From JBOGFI01 sp050743365 (GTDB lineage Bacteria > Actinomycetota > Acidimicrobiia > IMCC26256 > JACDBD01): a stretch of 6,192 bases of DNA. Below the pieces are notes generated by a model. That model had not been told where the DNA came from. It worked only from the letters and a program-made list of their open reading frames with translations, and made no database searches. Shown here one piece after another: positions 1 to 5,164 of this stretch (within the stretch, counting starts at the first letter, position 1; each line of letters opens with the position of its first letter). Both the position numbers and the translations under genes were made by a program. The stretch spans positions 1 through 6,192 of the forward strand of contig JBOGFI010000197.1 of assembly GCA_050743365.1 (NCBI GenBank). Direction: 5' to 3'.

Positions 1-19
1 GCCGAACGCGGATGCTCAG

Positions 20-123
20 CTGTCGTGGAGGAGGCGGAGCCAGTGTCGCCCAGCTACCGGAACCGCCTCCGAGAAGTGTCGTGGACCTACCGGAGCCAAC
101 GCGTCGTCCACCTACCGGAACCG
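20..123. repeat. Four degenerate 23-nt repeat units
   Basis: Four units align without gaps: 20-42, 43-65, 76-98 and 101-123. The first two are adjacent; gaps of 10 and 2 nt follow. The core, best seen in units 2 to 4, is GTGTCG, four variable bases, then SCTACCGG and an A-R-C-C ending. Unit 1 keeps TGTCGTGGA and CGGAGCCA but differs in the middle. The array may continue past the left edge. Short repeats of this kind occur at the ends of IS21-like insertion sequences, so a decayed IS end is one explanation. No transposase is visible in the window, so this is only a possibility. The rest of 1-224 shows no gene, RNA or convincing terminator. Confidence 0.6.
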
Positions 124-224
124 CACACACGAATTGATGAGCTCTCGCGGCCTCACCGCGGCCTGGCGGACGATGATTCACATGACCCCGGTAAGAATCA
201 GCGCGCTAACCAGGGCTTTCGCGG

Positions 225-297
225 TGGGCCGCCTCGGAATCGAACCGAGGACCTGCGGATTAAAAGTCCGTTGCTCTGCCAACTGAGCTAGCGGCCC
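225..297 (-). tRNA. tRNA-Lys (anticodon TTT)
   Basis: A 73-nt cloverleaf on the minus strand. The acceptor stem GGGCCGC pairs perfectly with GCGGCCC. The D-arm reads GCTCAGTTGGCAGAGC. The anticodon loop CTTTTAA has TTT at 262-264, and the T-arm has a canonical TTCGATT loop. The discriminator is A. The genome continues CCG, so the CCA end is not fully encoded and must be added after transcription. It lies 23 nt downstream of a lipoprotein gene on the same strand. Confidence 0.96.
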
Positions 298-304
298 GCA
301 GCCG

Positions 305-310
305 ATGGTA
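305..310 (-). promoter_or_regulatory. Possible -10 element of tRNA-Lys
   Basis: On the minus strand TACCAT fits the TAnnnT pattern of actinobacterial -10 boxes. It ends 7 nt before the tRNA's mature 5' end, so transcription could begin almost at the mature end. No clear -35 (TTGACA-like) is visible 16-19 nt further upstream. Read-through from the lipoprotein genes is the alternative. Confidence 0.3.
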
Positions 311-320
311 GGGGGCGCGG

Positions 321-743
321 CTACCCGACTGGTCCGGTCTCGATGCCGCACTCTGCCTCGACGAACTGGTTGACGTTGTCGACGGCCTCCTGCGCCTGCT
401 GGGCCTCCTCCTGGGAGGGAAGATCGTCGATGTCGCCCTCGAGGATCTTCGCGAGCGCCTCCCGGTACGTCTCGACGTCGTCGTGGATCTCGTCCGGCGC
501 CTGCTCCTCGAGCTGCTCGAAGGCCTCGCTGAGCTGCCCGAGCGCCTCCTCGTCGGTGGTATCCGCGTCGATTCCTCCGCCGGCCTCGATGTCCTCGGCG
601 GCAGCGCAGAAGGCCTTCGCGCTCCCGCCGCCGCCGTCGTCACCGTCACAGCCGGCGACGGCGCCGATCGTGAGAATGAGCGCCGGCAGGGTCGAAGCAG
701 GCGCATCCCCATTACGCGTCGTCAGGGAGCAGGCTGATCCCAC
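321..743 (-). CDS. Small secreted lipoprotein, probably frameshifted at its 5' end
   Basis: Read as an intact frame, this gives 140 residues from a GTG inside the upstream gene. The hydrophobic stretch LPALILTIGAVAGC (about 19-32) ends in a lipobox-like VAGC, so the product should be an exported lipoprotein anchored at Cys32. A Asp/Gly-rich linker follows, then a mainly acidic helical domain with two cysteines (Cys46 in AKAFC, Cys132 in AECGI) that could form a disulfide. The GTG start gives a poor signal peptide with one Arg far from the hydrophobic core. An ATG at 710-712 overlaps the upstream stop as TAATG and opens MGMRLLRP, an ideal n-region, but in another frame. One extra C in the CCC run at 689-691 would join the two frames. 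The gene is probably co-transcribed with the upstream paralogue. Its molecular role is unknown. Confidence 0.75.
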   Translation of the reverse strand: MGSACSLTTRNGDAPASTLPALILTIGAVAGCDGDDGGGGSAKAFCAAAEDIEAGGGIDADTTDEEALGQLSEAFEQLEEQAPDEIHDDVETYREALAKILEGDIDDLPSQEEAQQAQEAVDNVNQFVEAECGIETGPVG

Positions 744-1053
744 AGGCCTGGTCGACGTAGAAGGTGAAGCGATCCCCGGCCTCGGCGGTCCGCTGGTCGC
801 CGATCACGTCACTGTCGAGCGCCTCTCGAAGGATCGTGACGTCGGGCTTGATCTGACGCGGCGCCACCGACTGGAACTTCGCGTACGCGGCCCGGGTCGC
901 CTCTTCGGAGAAGTCGCCCTTCTCGTCGTACTCCATGATCGCGCGGCAGAAGCGCTTCACACTCGCACGAGGTCGGTCGCTGCCGCTGCCACCATCGCCG
1001 GCGCACGACACCGCCAGCGCGGCGAACACCGCGACCACGACGAGTCGTCGCAT
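712..1053 (-). CDS. Small secreted lipoprotein with two conserved cysteines
   Basis: A 113-residue product. The signal peptide MRRLVVVAVFAALAVSC has two Arg, a hydrophobic core and a lipobox-like LAVSC ending at Cys17, the expected lipidation site. A Gly/Ser/Asp linker precedes a small helical domain with Cys36 (KRFC) and Cys104 (QACGI), which may form a disulfide outside the membrane. I chose ATG 1053 over the in-frame GTG at 1083 because GGGGAGG lies 9 nt before the ATG and the signal peptide then starts properly. The protein aligns along its length with the product of the next gene (FC, AP..I..DV...REAL, ACGI-type end), so the two look like tandem paralogues. Its stop overlaps an ATG of the following gene as TAATG, suggesting translational coupling. 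I do not recognise a named family or function. Confidence 0.85.
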   Translation of the reverse strand: MRRLVVVAVFAALAVSCAGDGGSGSDRPRASVKRFCRAIMEYDEKGDFSEEATRAAYAKFQSVAPRQIKPDVTILREALDSDVIGDQRTAEAGDRFTFYVDQACGISLLPDDA

Positions 1054-1062
1054 TCGCCAAGA

Positions 1063-1069
1063 CCTCCCC
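1063..1069 (-). promoter_or_regulatory. Ribosome binding site deciding the lipoprotein start
   Basis: GGGGAGG on the minus strand, separated by 9 nt from ATG 1051-1053. It favours this ATG over the GTG at 1081-1083, which would add ten residues ahead of a complete signal peptide. Confidence 0.6.
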
Positions 1070-1138
1070 GCCGCCGCCGACACGTCGCGTGCCCGGGCGC
1101 GGGAGCGTAGCGGGCAGGGCTGGAGCGACCCCGGCTGA

Positions 1139-1144
1139 TACGAT
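1139..1144 (+). promoter_or_regulatory. Possible -10 of the tRNA-Glu/Asp/Phe operon
   Basis: TACGAT matches the TAnnnT pattern and would place a transcription start near 1151, giving a leader of about 16 nt before tRNA-Glu. The -35 region has no good match to TTGACA, so the call rests on position and the -10 alone. The interval 1054-1166 must hold promoters for both this operon and the divergent lipoprotein genes. Confidence 0.35.
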
Positions 1145-1166
1145 GCGATGCCTCCAGTGAAGGCGA

Positions 1167-1239
1167 GCCCCCATCGTCTAGCGGCCCAGGACGCCGCCCT
1201 TTCAAGGCGGTAGCGGGGATTCGAATTCCCCTGGGGGCA
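1167..1239 (+). tRNA. tRNA-Glu (anticodon TTC)
   Basis: A 73-nt cloverleaf. The acceptor GCCCCCA pairs with TGGGGGC. The anticodon stem CCGCC/GGCGG encloses loop CTTTCAA with TTC at 1201-1203. The T-arm is GGGGA/TCCCC around TTCGAAT, and the discriminator is A. CC then G follows, so CCA is not fully encoded. It is the first gene of a three-tRNA plus-strand cluster. Confidence 0.96.
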
Positions 1240-1267
1240 CCGCGGCGCCGTGACAGGTGTCGTGCAT

Positions 1268-1342
1268 GGTCCTGTGGTGCAGCCTGGTTAGCACGCCGCC
1301 CTGTCAAGGCGGAGGTCGCGGGTTCAACTCCCGTCAGGACCG
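1268..1342 (+). tRNA. tRNA-Asp (anticodon GTC)
   Basis: A 75-nt cloverleaf. The acceptor GGTCCTG pairs with CAGGACC, with the G discriminator typical of tRNA-Asp. The anticodon stem CCGCC/GGCGG, identical to that of the neighbouring tRNA-Glu, encloses CTGTCAA with GTC at 1303-1305. The T-arm carries TTCAACT. CCA is not encoded. It lies 28 nt after tRNA-Glu and 29 nt before tRNA-Phe, consistent with one transcript. Confidence 0.96.
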
Positions 1343-1344
1343 CG

Positions 1345-1366
1345 GGGCCCGGCGGCATGCGGGCCC
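1345..1366 (+). other. Inter-tRNA hairpin between Asp and Phe
   Basis: GGGCCC at 1345-1350 and again at 1361-1366 is self-complementary and can form a 6-bp stem around a 10-nt loop in the spacer between two tRNAs. It may separate the folding of the two precursors or guide processing. The sequence shows only the potential stem. Confidence 0.35.
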
Positions 1367-1371
1367 GACAC

Positions 1372-1447
1372 GGCCGGGTAGCTCAGTCGGCAGAGCACAC
1401 GCCTGAAAAGCGTGGGGTCGACGGATCGACGCCGTCCCCGGCCACCA
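1372..1447 (+). tRNA. tRNA-Phe (anticodon GAA), CCA encoded
   Basis: A 76-nt cloverleaf including an encoded CCA (1445-1447). The acceptor GGCCGGG pairs with CCCGGCC. The D-arm is standard. The anticodon stem CACGC/GCGTG encloses CTGAAAA with GAA at 1405-1407. The T-stem GACGG/CCGTC is fully paired, but its loop reads ATCGACG: the normally near-invariant T54 is A (position 1425), while T55, C56, G57 and A58 are kept. All stems are intact, so the gene looks functional despite this base. It is the last gene of the cluster. Confidence 0.95.
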
Positions 1448-1473
1448 GGACCAGTGCAGAGTGCGCCTGAGCA

Positions 1474-1506
1474 CCGAGCAGCGCCGCGGCTCCCCGCGCT
1501 GCTCGG
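1474..1506. terminator. Strong hairpin between tRNA operon and bldC
   Basis: CCGAGCAGCGC (1474-1484) and GCGCTGCTCGG (1496-1506) form a perfect 11-bp stem with an 11-nt loop, 26 nt after tRNA-Phe. On the plus side the following bases are only mildly T-rich (CTTCCTTCCC), as is common in high-GC actinobacteria. It sits between convergent transcripts and may serve both. Confidence 0.6.
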
Positions 1507-1565
1507 CGGCTTCCTTCCCGTCGTCGGCCGCGACCTTGCCCCCCGCTACTCTCCTGTGAGCCGAA

Positions 1566-1592
1566 TGAGCGCGACGTCTCGGTGGGCGCTCA
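1566..1592 (-). terminator. Possible bldC terminator hairpin at the stop codon
   Basis: TGAGCGC (1566-1572) and GCGCTCA (1586-1592) form a perfect 7-bp stem around 13 nt. The arm at 1586-1592 contains the bldC stop codon, so the hairpin would form as the ribosome leaves. No T tract follows on the minus strand, which keeps this call weak. Confidence 0.3.
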
Positions 1593-1793
1593 GGTCGCCT
1601 CGGAGCCCTCCTCGACCTGCTCGAGGAAGCGCCGGATCTCGGCGGCGCGGAAGCGGCGGTGGCCGCCGAGCGTGCGGATGGCCGAGATCTTGCCGGCCCG
1701 GGCCCAGCGCGTCACCGTCTTGGGGTTGACCCGGAACATGGCGGCGACCTCGGACGGCGTCAGTAGTGCGTCCTGGTCGGGGTTCGGCTCCAT
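1590..1793 (-). CDS. bldC: BldC-family MerR-like DNA-binding regulator
   Basis: A 67-residue protein of about the usual size for BldC. After a short acidic N-terminus, LLTPSEVAAMFRVNPKTVTRWARAG (about 10-35) forms the helix-turn-helix. The wing IRTLGGHRRFR (about 39-50) and a last helix AEIRRFLEQVEE follow. The GGHRR(F/Y)R motif is the family hallmark. BldC of Streptomyces is a small MerR-like protein, lacking an effector domain, that binds direct repeats and controls developmental genes; the regulon here is unknown. I chose ATG 1793 because GGAGGA lies 7 nt upstream of it; an in-frame GTG at 1808 would add five residues and bury that ribosome site in the coding region. The gene lies 191 nt downstream of purM on the same strand, with enough space for its own promoter. 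A similar purF, purM, bldC neighbourhood is, from memory, found in Streptomyces. Confidence 0.93.
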   Translation of the reverse strand: MEPNPDQDALLTPSEVAAMFRVNPKTVTRWARAGKISAIRTLGGHRRFRAAEIRRFLEQVEEGSEAT

Positions 1794-1800
1794 TGTTCGT

Positions 1801-1806
1801 TCCTCC
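1801..1806 (-). promoter_or_regulatory. Ribosome binding site deciding the bldC start
   Basis: GGAGGA on the minus strand, followed by a 7-nt spacer to ATG 1791-1793. It selects this ATG over the GTG at 1806-1808. Confidence 0.7.
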
Positions 1807-1875
1807 ACCTCTCGTTGGCATTCGACCGAGGAGCACCGGACGACCGGACTCTGCCCTCGTGTCCCTTTTCGGGTA

Positions 1876-1891
1876 CTGACGGTAGCGTCAG
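1876..1891. promoter_or_regulatory. Palindromic operator candidate upstream of bldC
   Basis: CTGACGGTAGCGTCAG is a perfect 6-bp inverted repeat with a 4-nt centre, 83-98 nt upstream of the bldC ATG. Its size and dyad fit a dimeric regulator such as a TetR-type protein. BldC itself is known to prefer direct repeats, so simple autoregulation through this site is not the obvious reading. As RNA it could also form a short hairpin. Confidence 0.4.
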
Positions 1892-1984
1892 GTCATTCCG
1901 GTGGCGATAGCACGACGGCGCCATTTGCCCCTGCCGGAAGGACTAGTCACTTTCCGCGACATCCTCGCGCGCTCAGCACCGCGC

Positions 1985-3043
1985 TCACGCCGTCAGCACA
2001 ACCCGGCCGTGGCCGTCGACGACCTCGCCGACCTCCCACGCCTCGTGCCCGGCGGCCCGCACCGCGTCGAGCGCCCGGAAGGCGTCGCCGGCGGCGACCA
2101 CAGCCAGCATGCCGAGGCCGAGGTTGAACACGTGCTCCATCTCCTCGTCGTGCACGGCCCCGGTCGCCTGGATCTCGGCGAAGATGCGGGGCGGCGACCA
2201 GGCACCACGCCGGATGACCGCGTCACAGTGGGCCGGCAGCGCTCGGGAAAGGTTGCCGGGGATGCCGCCGCCGGTGACGTGCGCGTAGGCGTGAACGTCC
2301 GCGTGGCGCCGCAACTCCGCCATCGCGGGCGCGTACACGTCGCTCGGCCGCAGCAGCTCGTCGGCGAGGCTGTGGTGCGCGCCCTGCCATGCGGGCCCGT
2401 CGAGGGACCGCCCGTCGAGGTCGAGCAGTGCCCGGCGGGCGAGCGAGTAGCCGTTGCAACGCAGCCCCGGGCTCGACAGGCCGATGACCCGGTCACCGCT
2501 GACGACACCGGCGGGCAGGAGCGAGGCCCGCTCCACCACCCCGACCGCGAACCCGACGAGGTCGAACTCGCCCGGCTCCATGAGGTCCGGGTGCTCCGAC
2601 ATCTCGCCGCCGAGGAGGGCGCAGCCCGCCCGCCTGCAACCCTCGGCGACGCCGGCCACGATGTCGTCGATCGTCTCGGGCGCGAGCTTGCCGACCGAGA
2701 TGTAGTCGAGGAAGAACAGGGGCTCGGCGCCGTTCGTGGCCACGTCGTCGACCGACATCGCCACCACGTCGACGCCGATGGTGTCGTGACGGCTAGCCAG
2801 CCGGGCGATCAGCGACTTCGTCCCGACACCGTCGGTGGAGGCGACGAGCAGCGGGTCCCGATGCGGCAGCCGGCCCAGGGCGAAGAGGCCACCGAAGCCG
2901 CCGACGTCTCCGACGACCTCGGGCCGGAAGGTGGAGCGGACGTGCTCCTTGATGAGCTCGACCGCCTTCTCGCCGGCGACGATGTCGACCCCGGCATCGG
3001 CGTAGGTGAGCGGCTGTGCGGGTCGCCGAGCGCGACGCGTCAC
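1985..3043 (-). CDS. purM: Phosphoribosylformylglycinamidine cyclo-ligase (AIR synthetase)
   Basis: A 352-residue cytoplasmic enzyme of usual family length. It closes FGAM to 5-aminoimidazole ribotide using ATP, the fifth step of de novo purine synthesis. Family signatures appear in order: LTYADAGVDIVAGEKAV at the N-terminus (about 12-28), the STDGVGTK loop (69-76), NGAEPLFFLDYIS, LLGGEMSEHPD, SSPGLRCNGYSLARR and YAHVTGGGIPGNLSRALP. The start is GTG 3043, because no nearer in-frame start precedes LTYADAG. It gives an 11-residue basic N-terminal extension. This GTG overlaps the purF stop by 4 nt (GTGA), and no good Shine-Dalgarno is present, so translation is probably coupled to purF. No strong terminator follows; a 5-bp GC stem sits at 1967-1984. 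Confidence 0.96.
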   Translation of the reverse strand: MTRRARRPAQPLTYADAGVDIVAGEKAVELIKEHVRSTFRPEVVGDVGGFGGLFALGRLPHRDPLLVASTDGVGTKSLIARLASRHDTIGVDVVAMSVDDVATNGAEPLFFLDYISVGKLAPETIDDIVAGVAEGCRRAGCALLGGEMSEHPDLMEPGEFDLVGFAVGVVERASLLPAGVVSGDRVIGLSSPGLRCNGYSLARRALLDLDGRSLDGPAWQGAHHSLADELLRPSDVYAPAMAELRRHADVHAYAHVTGGGIPGNLSRALPAHCDAVIRRGAWSPPRIFAEIQATGAVHDEEMEHVFNLGLGMLAVVAAGDAFRALDAVRAAGHEAWEVGEVVDGHGRVVLTA

Positions 3044-4521
3044 GGGCCGGAGGGCTGCGCCGGCGCCGGGGCGCCCGACACCGACGGCTCCGGCTCCTCG
3101 AGCACGTGCTTCGAGTCGACGTCCGGCACCGGCACCGGGTACTCGCCCGAGAGGCACGCGGTGCAGAACGACGCGGGGGTGGCGCCGGTGGCGGTGAGCA
3201 GCCGGCCGAGGTCGAGGTAGGCGAGTGAGTCGACCCCGAGGAAGTCGCGGATCTCTCCCACCGACATGTCGGCGGCGAGGAGCTCGGATCGACGCCCGGT
3301 GTCCATGCCGTAGAAGCACGGCCACCGGTACGGCGGCGACGACACCCGGAAATGCACCTCGGCGGCGCCCGCCTCGCGCAACATCGCCACGACCTGGCGG
3401 GTGGTGTTGCCGCGCACGATCGAGTCGTCGACGACGATGAGGCGCCGGGCGCGGATGCTCTCCGGCAGCGGGTTGAGCTTGAGGCGGACACCCTGACCCC
3501 GTAGCTGCTGGCTGGGCTGGATGAAGGTGCGGCCCACGTACCGGTTCTTGACCAGCCCGTCGCCGTAGGGGATCCCCGAAGCCCGGGCGTAACCCTGGGC
3601 GGCGGGAATGCCCGACTCGGGGATGGGCATGACCATGTCGGCCTCGACCGGCGCCTGGCGGGCCAGCTCCTCGCCCATCCGCTGGCGGGCGGCGTGCACG
3701 CTCTGGCCGTAGAGGTTGGTGTCGGGGCGGGCGAAGTAGACGAACTCGAACAGGCACAGGCCGGGCTCGGCCTCGGCGTAGCGCCGCTCCCGGACGCCGG
3801 ACGCGTCGATCACGATCGTCTCGCCCGGCTCGACGTCACGCACGAAGTGCGCGCCGACGATGTCGAGCGCCGCGCTCTCGCTGGCGAGCACCCAACCACC
3901 CTCGATGCGGCCGAGCACCAGCGGCCAGAACCCGTGAGGGTCGCGCACGCCGATGAGGTGGGCCTCGTCCATCAGCACGAAGGAGAACGCGCCGCTCAGC
4001 CCCGGCAGCACCCGTTCGAGCGCGAGCTCGAGGTCGCGTCCGTCGGAGCGCAACTCCGGACCGTACGCCCGGGCGAGCAGCTCCGCCACGAGCGCAGAGT
4101 CGGTGGTGGAGTCGGCGGTCTCGTGAGCGGCGGTCATCCCCGGCAGCATCCCGAGCCCCTCCGCCAACTCGACCGTGTTGGTCAGATTGCCGTTGTGGCC
4201 GAGGGCGAAGCCGGCGTCGCCGACCGAGCGGTAGACGGGCTGGGCGTTGCGCCAGTTGCTCGAGCCGGTCGTCGAGTAGCGGACGTGCCCGACGGCCAGA
4301 TGGCCGTCGAGGGGAGCGAGCCGCCTCTCGTCGAACACCTGGGTGACGAGGCCCATGTCCTTGACGACGGTGATGGTCTCGCCGTCGCTGACCGCGATGC
4401 CGGCCGACTCCTGGCCCCGGTGCTGGAGTGCGTAGAGCCCCAGGTAGGCGAGGTTGGCCACCGGGTGCCCCGGGGCGTAGACGCCGAAGACGCCGCACGC
4501 GTGACCGATGCGAGGCTCCAT
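3040..4521 (-). CDS. purF: Amidophosphoribosyltransferase (glutamine PRPP amidotransferase)
   Basis: A 493-residue enzyme that makes phosphoribosylamine from PRPP and glutamine, the committed first step of purine synthesis. The N-terminus MEPRIGHACGVFGVY shows a short propeptide before Cys9, the expected nucleophile exposed by cleavage. YALQHRGQESAG, GHVRYSTTG and LGHNGNL complete the glutaminase domain. The PRPP loop VVDDSIVRGNT lies near 361-373. Cysteines near 254 (LCLFEF), 402 (PCFYGMD) and 451/454 (CTAC) match the four ligands of the 4Fe-4S cluster known in Bacillus PurF, so this is the Fe-S type. A Pro/Glu-rich tail ends the protein. An ATG at 4539 would add six residues, but candidate promoter elements overlap it; I prefer ATG 4521. 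It is the first gene of the purF-purM operon. Confidence 0.96.
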   Translation of the reverse strand: MEPRIGHACGVFGVYAPGHPVANLAYLGLYALQHRGQESAGIAVSDGETITVVKDMGLVTQVFDERRLAPLDGHLAVGHVRYSTTGSSNWRNAQPVYRSVGDAGFALGHNGNLTNTVELAEGLGMLPGMTAAHETADSTTDSALVAELLARAYGPELRSDGRDLELALERVLPGLSGAFSFVLMDEAHLIGVRDPHGFWPLVLGRIEGGWVLASESAALDIVGAHFVRDVEPGETIVIDASGVRERRYAEAEPGLCLFEFVYFARPDTNLYGQSVHAARQRMGEELARQAPVEADMVMPIPESGIPAAQGYARASGIPYGDGLVKNRYVGRTFIQPSQQLRGQGVRLKLNPLPESIRARRLIVVDDSIVRGNTTRQVVAMLREAGAAEVHFRVSSPPYRWPCFYGMDTGRRSELLAADMSVGEIRDFLGVDSLAYLDLGRLLTATGATPASFCTACLSGEYPVPVPDVDSKHVLEEPEPSVSGAPAPAQPSGP

Positions 4522-4529
4522 GTACCGCC

Positions 4530-4562
4530 AGTATCCCATGCGATCCCGTCGAGCCCCGTCAA
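4530..4562 (-). promoter_or_regulatory. Candidate purF promoter
   Basis: On the minus strand TTGACG (4557-4562) is a near-perfect -35. Two possible -10 boxes follow: TGGGAT (4533-4538, 18-nt spacer) and GATACT (4530-4535, 21-nt spacer, too long for a normal promoter). Both put the transcription start within a few bases of ATG 4521, giving a leaderless or nearly leaderless message. Neither -10 is a strong match. Confidence 0.4.
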
Positions 4563-4563
4563 G

Positions 4564-4569
4564 TACGGT
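4564..4569 (+). promoter_or_regulatory. Possible -10 of the cysC-PHP operon
   Basis: TACGGT fits TAnnnT and would start transcription around 4576, about 22 nt ahead of the cysC ATG, leaving room for the GAAGGAAG ribosome site at 4585-4592. No convincing -35 is seen. It abuts the purF -35 on the other strand, so the two promoters would be back to back. Confidence 0.3.
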
Positions 4570-4597
4570 TCCGCAGCCGAACGTGAAGGAAGCGCGT

Positions 4598-5164
4598 ATG
4601 GATACCGGGTTCTGCCTGTGGTTCACCGGGCTCTCGGGCGCGGGGAAGAGCACCGTCGCCGAGGTGGTGGTCGACGAGTTGCGCCGCCGCGGGCACCGGG
4701 TCGAGCTGCTCGACGGCGACGAGGTACGCGAGAACCTGTCGAAGGGGCTCGGTTTCTCGAAGGAGGACCGCGACACCAACATCCGCCGCGTCGGCTGGGT
4801 GGCCGCGGTGCTGGCCCGTAACGGCGTGGTGGCGGTGACCGCCGCCATCTCCCCCTACCGCGAGATCCGCGACGAGGTGCGGGCGCAGATCGACCACTTC
4901 GTCGAGGTGTTCGTCGATACGCCGATCGAGGTTTGCGAGGAGCGCGACACCAAGGGCCTCTACGCCAAGGCGCGCACCGGCGAGATCCTCCAGTTCACCG
5001 GCGTCTCCGACCCCTACGAGCCGCCGCTCGCGCCCGAGGTGCGGGTGGTGACGCACGACCGGGCCGTCGCCGCGTCGGCGGCGCAGGTGCTCTCGTATCT
5101 CGAGGAGTCCGGGCTCACCCGGCCCGGGCCCGCGCCCCGGCCGCTCGCCGCTCCCGCACAATGA
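4598..5164 (+). CDS. cysC: Adenylylsulfate (APS) kinase
   Basis: A 188-residue cytoplasmic kinase that phosphorylates APS at the 3'-OH with ATP to give PAPS. Motifs in order: P-loop GLSGAGKST (11-19), DGDEVR (39-44), the FSKEDRDTNIRR APS-binding helix (53-64), ISPYR (84-88, containing the serine that is phosphorylated in E. coli CysC), GLYAKAR (120-126) and FTGVSDPYEPP (133-143). A Pro/Ala-rich tail (about 172-188) extends past the usual end. ATG 4598 follows GAAGGAAG with a 5-nt spacer and gives the usual short lead into the P-loop. No sulfurylase (cysD/cysN or sat) gene is adjacent, so its APS must come from enzymes encoded elsewhere. It is divergent from purF and followed by the PHP gene. 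Confidence 0.95.
   Translation: MDTGFCLWFTGLSGAGKSTVAEVVVDELRRRGHRVELLDGDEVRENLSKGLGFSKEDRDTNIRRVGWVAAVLARNGVVAVTAAISPYREIRDEVRAQIDHFVEVFVDTPIEVCEERDTKGLYAKARTGEILQFTGVSDPYEPPLAPEVRVVTHDRAVAASAAQVLSYLEESGLTRPGPAPRPLAAPAQ

Noticed and set aside
20..123. Repeat units considered as a CRISPR array
   Set aside because: Units are degenerate and separated by 0, 10 and 2 nt, which leaves no spacers.
25..291. Open plus-strand frame of 88 codons at the left edge
   Set aside because: It runs through the 23-nt repeats and then antisense through tRNA-Lys, so it cannot be a real gene as read.
225..297. tRNA-Lys 3' end as a phage or integrative-element attachment site
   Set aside because: No repeated tRNA 3' segment and no integrase gene are present in the window, so there is nothing beyond the general habit of tRNA targeting.
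343..1110. Plus-strand frame of 255 codons opposite the lipoprotein genes
   Set aside because: It is a mirror of two minus-strand genes with signal peptides and a ribosome site. It is Ser- and Arg-rich, as expected from antisense of high-GC genes.
1935..1956. Imperfect dyad around GACTAGTC between purM and bldC as a terminator
   Set aside because: The outer arms CGGAA/TTCCG are off-centre from the inner palindrome, so no continuous stem forms, and there is no T tract.
1901..3220. Plus-strand frame of 439 codons opposite purM
   Set aside because: Long antisense frames are expected in GC-rich coding DNA. The opposite strand is unmistakably purM, and the translation shows no domain.
3044..3757. 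Upstream extension of the purM frame
   Set aside because: This part is Arg/Pro-rich out-of-frame purF sequence. purM begins at the GTG overlapping the purF stop.
4522..4597. Purine or other riboswitch upstream of purF or cysC
   Set aside because: The divergent gap is only 76 nt, must hold two promoters, and contains no structure or conserved core resembling a known riboswitch.
3694..4821. Plus-strand frame of 375 codons opposite purF and crossing into cysC
   Set aside because: It overlaps two well-identified genes in other frames and has no recognisable motif.
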